A stretch of DNA of 7,298 nucleotides from CAZPLZ01 sp964587525 (GTDB lineage: Bacteria; Oederibacteriota; CAKKQC01), in assembly GCA_964587525.1 (NCBI GenBank), contig CAZPLZ010000166.1, positions 1-7,298 on the forward strand, read 5' to 3'. The notes under the pieces are model-generated. The model worked only from the letters and a program-made list of their open reading frames with translations, was not told the DNA's origin and made no database searches. This document shows positions 4,618 through 7,298 of the stretch, piece after piece (position 1 is the first letter of the stretch; every line of letters begins with the position of its first letter). The position numbers and the translations under genes are program-made.

Positions 4618-6039
4618 ATGTTGAGGATAGCGCTCATACGGACGGGGTTGGTCCTCTCCGCGTTGATGGCGGTCTTCGTGGCACCGGCGCTCGCGGCCGA
4701 TGACTTCGCCGCCAAGTTGACAGAACTGACCGTGGCGGCGGACACCATCTGGGTCCTGGTCACGGGGGTCCTCGTTATGTTCATGAATTGCGGATTCGGC
4801 ATGCTGGAGTCCGGGTTCAACCGCAGCAAAAACTGCGTGAACATTCTTTCCAAAAACTTTATCGTGTACGCCATCACGAGCATTGTGTTCTGGATGATCG
4901 GGTTCGGCGTGATGTTCGGCGATGGAGGGAAGTTTTTCGGGACTCAGGGTCTCTGGGGTTTGACGCCGGACAACAGTCCCGCCACCGGGGATGATTACAA
5001 AGGCGTGTACGGCAGCTTGAACTGGACCTCGGTTCCGTTGGTGGCGAAGTACTTCTTCCAGATGGTGTTCGCCGCGACAGCCGCGACCATCGTCTCCGGA
5101 GCCGTGGCCGAGCGGATCAAATACCATGCGTTCATTCTTTTCTCCGTCGCCATGGCGGTTGTGATTTATCCGGTGACGGGGCACTGGATTTGGGGCGGCG
5201 GCTGGTTGGGAGACATCATGGGGACGGGCTTTGGTGACTTCGCCGGCTCAACGGTCGTACATTCGGTGGGTGGCTGGGCGGCGCTGGCCGGGATCATCGT
5301 GCTGGGACCGCGATTCGGAAAGTACAACCCAGATGGTTCAGTCAACCCGATCCCGGGACACAACATGATGGCGGCTACGCTTGGGGTGTTCGTCCTGTGG
5401 CTGGGGTGGTTCGGATTCAACCCGGGCTCGGAGATGGGAGCTCATGCTGACATCATTGCCAAGGTGCTGGTGACGACGAACACGGCTGCGGCGGCCGGTG
5501 TTCTTGCGGCGACCTTCACGTCATGGCTGGTGCTGGGAAAACCCGACCTGGGGATGACCCTCAACGGGTGTCTGGCGGGGCTCGTGGCCATCACGTCGCC
5601 GTGTGCCGCTGTAACGGTGGCCGGTTCGTTCTGGATCGGGCTCATCGCCGGCGTGATCGTTGTTTTTGGCGTGATCGCGCTCGATAAGATGCAGCTTGAC
5701 GACACGGTCGGTGCCGTGCCGGTGCACCTGTTCTGCGGTATCTGGGGTACGCTGGCTTTCGGACTGTTCTCCACGGATGCGGGGCTATTCTACGGCCATG
5801 GCTCCAACCAGGTTATCGTCCAGCTCATCGGAATCGTGGGTGTCGGCGTCTATGTGATGATCGCGGCGTTCATCGTGTGGTCGATTCTGAAGGCGGTGGT
5901 CGGCCTCCGGGTGTCACCTGAAGAAGAACTGGTCGGGCTGGATATCAGCGAGCACGGCAACATGGCTTACCCAGACTTCGTGACCAGGAAGTTCAGCCCG
6001 TCGCTGGGCACGGTGAGTGGCCGGTCCCGCGAAGGTTGA
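4618..6039 (+). CDS. amtB: Ammonium transporter AmtB with signal peptide
   Basis: An inner-membrane Amt/Rh-family ammonium channel, trimeric in known members. The 473-residue product begins with a cleavable-looking signal peptide (hydrophobic 8-24, APALA then A27/D28) followed by about 11 membrane helices. Residues matching E. coli AmtB: outer Phe gate F151 (F107), W192 in HWIWGGGW (W148), D207 in GDFAGSTVVHS (D160), pore histidines H215 (H168) and H370 in PVHLFCGIWG (H318), and S271 in FNPGSE (S219). The C-terminal tail from about 430 has LDISEHGNMAYPDF, the conserved cytoplasmic segment that contacts PII. It heads an operon with two PII genes: the stop is 12 bases before glnK. Expression is probably governed by the leader at 4454-4562. 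Identity is secure. Confidence 0.97.
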   Translation: MLRIALIRTGLVLSALMAVFVAPALAADDFAAKLTELTVAADTIWVLVTGVLVMFMNCGFGMLESGFNRSKNCVNILSKNFIVYAITSIVFWMIGFGVMFGDGGKFFGTQGLWGLTPDNSPATGDDYKGVYGSLNWTSVPLVAKYFFQMVFAATAATIVSGAVAERIKYHAFILFSVAMAVVIYPVTGHWIWGGGWLGDIMGTGFGDFAGSTVVHSVGGWAALAGIIVLGPRFGKYNPDGSVNPIPGHNMMAATLGVFVLWLGWFGFNPGSEMGAHADIIAKVLVTTNTAAAAGVLAATFTSWLVLGKPDLGMTLNGCLAGLVAITSPCAAVTVAGSFWIGLIAGVIVVFGVIALDKMQLDDTVGAVPVHLFCGIWGTLAFGLFSTDAGLFYGHGSNQVIVQLIGIVGVGVYVMIAAFIVWSILKAVVGLRVSPEEELVGLDISEHGNMAYPDFVTRKFSPSLGTVSGRSREG

Positions 6040-6051
6040 AGGAGGAAGGCC

Positions 6052-6390
6052 ATGAAGAAGATCGAAGCGATTGTCCGGCCAGAAAAACTGGATCAGGTGC
6101 GCAAGGCGCTCGAAGCCTCCGGGTATCCCGGGCTCATGATCACGGAGATCGTTGGGCATGGGCGCCAGCGCGGTGTGGCACAGCAGTGGCGGGGTGAGCA
6201 GTACCGGATGGATCTGTTGCCCAAGGTGAAGCTGGAGCTTGTCGTGGCGGACAAGGATACCGACCGGATCGTCAAGGCGGTGATCGATAACGCCGCCACC
6301 GGCAACGTCGGGGATGGGAAGATTTTTGTTTCTGATGTGTCCCAGGCAATTCGGATCCGCACCGGTGAAAAAGGCGAACCGGCTCTGTGA
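6052..6390 (+). CDS. glnK: PII signal transduction protein, first copy (GlnK-like)
   Basis: A 112-residue PII protein, a trimeric sensor of ATP/ADP and 2-oxoglutarate that in this position usually plugs AmtB when nitrogen is plentiful. The T-loop runs from about G37 to K58 (GRQRG, then WRGEQYRMDLLPK) with Tyr51, the GlnD uridylylation site. Q39, K58 and the GDGKIF segment (88-93) that bind ligands are present, and the C-terminus carries RIRTGEKG. Position 46, Tyr in E. coli GlnK, is Trp here. AAGGAGGAAGG (6039-6049) precedes the start and overlaps the last base of the amtB stop codon. The gene is followed without a gap by a second PII gene. GlnK rather than GlnB is inferred from its place next to amtB. 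Confidence 0.96.
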   Translation: MKKIEAIVRPEKLDQVRKALEASGYPGLMITEIVGHGRQRGVAQQWRGEQYRMDLLPKVKLELVVADKDTDRIVKAVIDNAATGNVGDGKIFVSDVSQAIRIRTGEKGEPAL

Positions 6391-6725
6391 TAAAAGTCGA
6401 AGCGATCATCCGGCCGGAGCGTATGGAGGAGGTGAAGCGGGCCTTGGGCAAGGCGGGCTATCACGGGATCACGGCCATCGAGGTTTCGGGGCACGGGCGG
6501 CAGCGCGGCATCACCCAGGTTTGGCGTGGCGGCCGGTACGAGCTGGATATGCTGCCCAAGGTTATGCTCATGCTGGTGGTTCCGGACGCGAAAGAGCGGA
6601 AGGTCGTGAAGGCCATTGCAGAGTCGGCCAAATCCGGGAAGATCGGTGACGGAAAAATATTCATTTCCCGGTTGAAAGACGCCGTGCGTGTCCGCACAGG
6701 TGAACGGGGCAACAAAGCGCTGTAA
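6387..6725 (+). CDS. glnB: PII signal transduction protein, second copy
   Basis: A second 112-residue PII protein, 58 of 112 residues identical to the first by ungapped comparison. It keeps the GHGRQRG start of the T-loop, Tyr51, the LPK end at K58, GDGKIF (88-93) and RVRTGERG. The T-loop centre differs (ITQVWRGGRYELD against VAQQWRGEQYRMD), as do several surface positions, suggesting different partners. The GTG start at 6387 overlaps the TGA of the first copy by four bases, and no strong ribosome site is seen, so translation is probably coupled. GTG is chosen because it aligns residue for residue with the first copy. The glnB symbol is only a label; it could equally be a second glnK. Confidence 0.94.
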   Translation: MIKVEAIIRPERMEEVKRALGKAGYHGITAIEVSGHGRQRGITQVWRGGRYELDMLPKVMLMLVVPDAKERKVVKAIAESAKSGKIGDGKIFISRLKDAVRVRTGERGNKAL

Positions 6726-6741
6726 GTGGAACGCCCCTTTT

Positions 6742-6780
6742 CCCTCTCCCCCAAGGGGGGAGAGGGTAGGGTGAGGGGGG
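6742..6780. repeat. Hairpin repeat after the PII genes
   Basis: CCCTCTCCCCC (6742-6752) and GGGGGAGAGGG (6756-6766) form a perfect 11-bp stem with a 3-base loop. TAGGGTGAGGGGGG follows. It shares the GGGTGAGGG tail with the repeat after glnA (2159-2187) and looks like a dispersed palindromic element. Seven T lie at 6791-6797, too far from the stem for a standard terminator, though it may still separate the operon from the porin gene. Confidence 0.6.
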
Positions 6781-6839
6781 GTAAGATAGGTTTTTTTGGT
6801 TTTGAAATTTAAGACCACAACAAACTAAGGAGGAGAAGC

Positions 6840-7298
6840 ATGGCGACGAGATGGAGATACACTGCCAGCGGCCTCGCGGCTCTGGCGCTGGTCGTGGCTT
6901 CCGCCGGTCTGGTTAAAAAGGCTGCGGCGGATGCGCCAGAGATCAGCGGGTACATTGACACAACGTACAGTTATGACCTGAACAATCCCATGAATGGGAT
7001 GACGTTTGGCCGGTCATACGATGCGCAGTCCAATACGATCCGCCTGAACAATGCGCATGTCGGGTTCGATGGTTCACTATCGGACGATTCGGGCTATAGC
7101 ATCGGCGTGGATTTCGGGACGGACGCAGCGGTGCATAGGTCTGTAGGCCTCGCGGAGGATGAGGATGCCTTTGACATCCAGGAAGCCTATGTCACGTTTA
7201 AGGACCCGCTTGCGGGGGGTACATTTAAAGCGGGGAAGTTTGCCACATTCTCCGGCATTGAAGTCATAGAAAGCGGTGCCAACCCGACGATCACCAGG
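6840..7298 (+). CDS. Outer-membrane beta-barrel porin, N-terminal part (runs off window)
   Basis: The frame is open from ATG 6840 to the window edge (153 residues seen, no stop), with AAGGAGGAG at 6827-6835. A signal peptide is clear: basic MATRWRYTAS, hydrophobic core about 11-24, and a likely cleavage after KKAAA, near residue 30. The mature part begins APEISGYIDTTYSYDLNNP and shows alternating, glycine- and aromatic-rich strands, for example IRLNNAHVGFDGSL and YSIGVDFGTD. This resembles the OmpL-like porin-2 family (BBP2), in which an initial SGYxD strand and an Asn-rich first loop are usual. It would form an outer-membrane pore. Its place after amtB and two PII genes suggests a nitrogen-related solute, but the substrate cannot be read from the sequence. 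A promoter in 6726-6839 is not obvious. Confidence 0.85.
   Translation, partial: MATRWRYTASGLAALALVVASAGLVKKAAADAPEISGYIDTTYSYDLNNPMNGMTFGRSYDAQSNTIRLNNAHVGFDGSLSDDSGYSIGVDFGTDAAVHRSVGLAEDEDAFDIQEAYVTFKDPLAGGTFKAGKFATFSGIEVIESGANPTITR

Noticed and set aside
4237..5184. Long minus-strand reading frame (315 codons) across the amtB start
   Set aside because: It overlaps the signal peptide and first helices of amtB and the end of the upstream gene, has low-complexity His/Arg-rich content and no family resemblance: a shadow of GC-rich coding DNA.

Overview
The window looks like chromosomal DNA of a GC-rich, Gram-negative bacterium. It encodes an outer-membrane beta-barrel porin, an adenylylatable type I-beta glutamine synthetase (GS), AmtB with a signal peptide, and PII proteins with the uridylylatable Tyr51. 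The protein style and the dispersed CCCTCTCC/GGGTGAGGG hairpin repeats would fit Nitrospirota, NC10 or a similar lineage. That placement is an impression; nothing in the window proves it.

Layout. Positions 1-215 hold the C-terminal end of a tyrosine recombinase. It runs toward tRNA-Lys(UUU), which lies at 362-434 on the minus strand. The gap contains TTGGCATC repeats, an inverted repeat and a terminator-like hairpin. This is the usual arrangement at the integrase-proximal end of an element inserted at a tRNA 3' end, so the element should extend left of the window. Positions 435-729 carry the putative promoters of the tRNA and of glnA, then a structured glnA leader. glnA is 730-2148. Positions 2244-4421 hold a polytopic glycosyltransferase-like membrane protein with a TPR-like tail, split by an apparent frameshift near 3156-3160. 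Positions 4422-4617 form a second structured leader, followed by amtB (4618-6039), glnK (6052-6390) and a second PII gene (6387-6725), then the start of a porin gene (6840 to the edge).

How the genes work together. AmtB moves ammonium across the inner membrane, GS assimilates it into glutamine, and the two PII proteins probably gate AmtB and signal nitrogen status to the enzymes that modify GS. The porin may supply outer-membrane permeability.

Most interesting observation. The glnA and amtB leaders, about 4 kb apart, share an RNA architecture. Hairpin 1 is GCGC-(A/G)AGGAT-GCGC (13 of 14 bases identical). Hairpin 2 is GACGA(T/C)GGCGTCT (12 of 13 identical). Its 3' half is also the 5' foot of a terminator-like hairpin that closes with CGCCGTT and runs into a T-rich tract. 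The terminator cores differ in sequence but both pair. This suggests a shared antitermination switch on nitrogen assimilation. It resembles ANTAR-type dual-hairpin targets but departs from the published loop consensus, so it may be a variant or an undescribed class.
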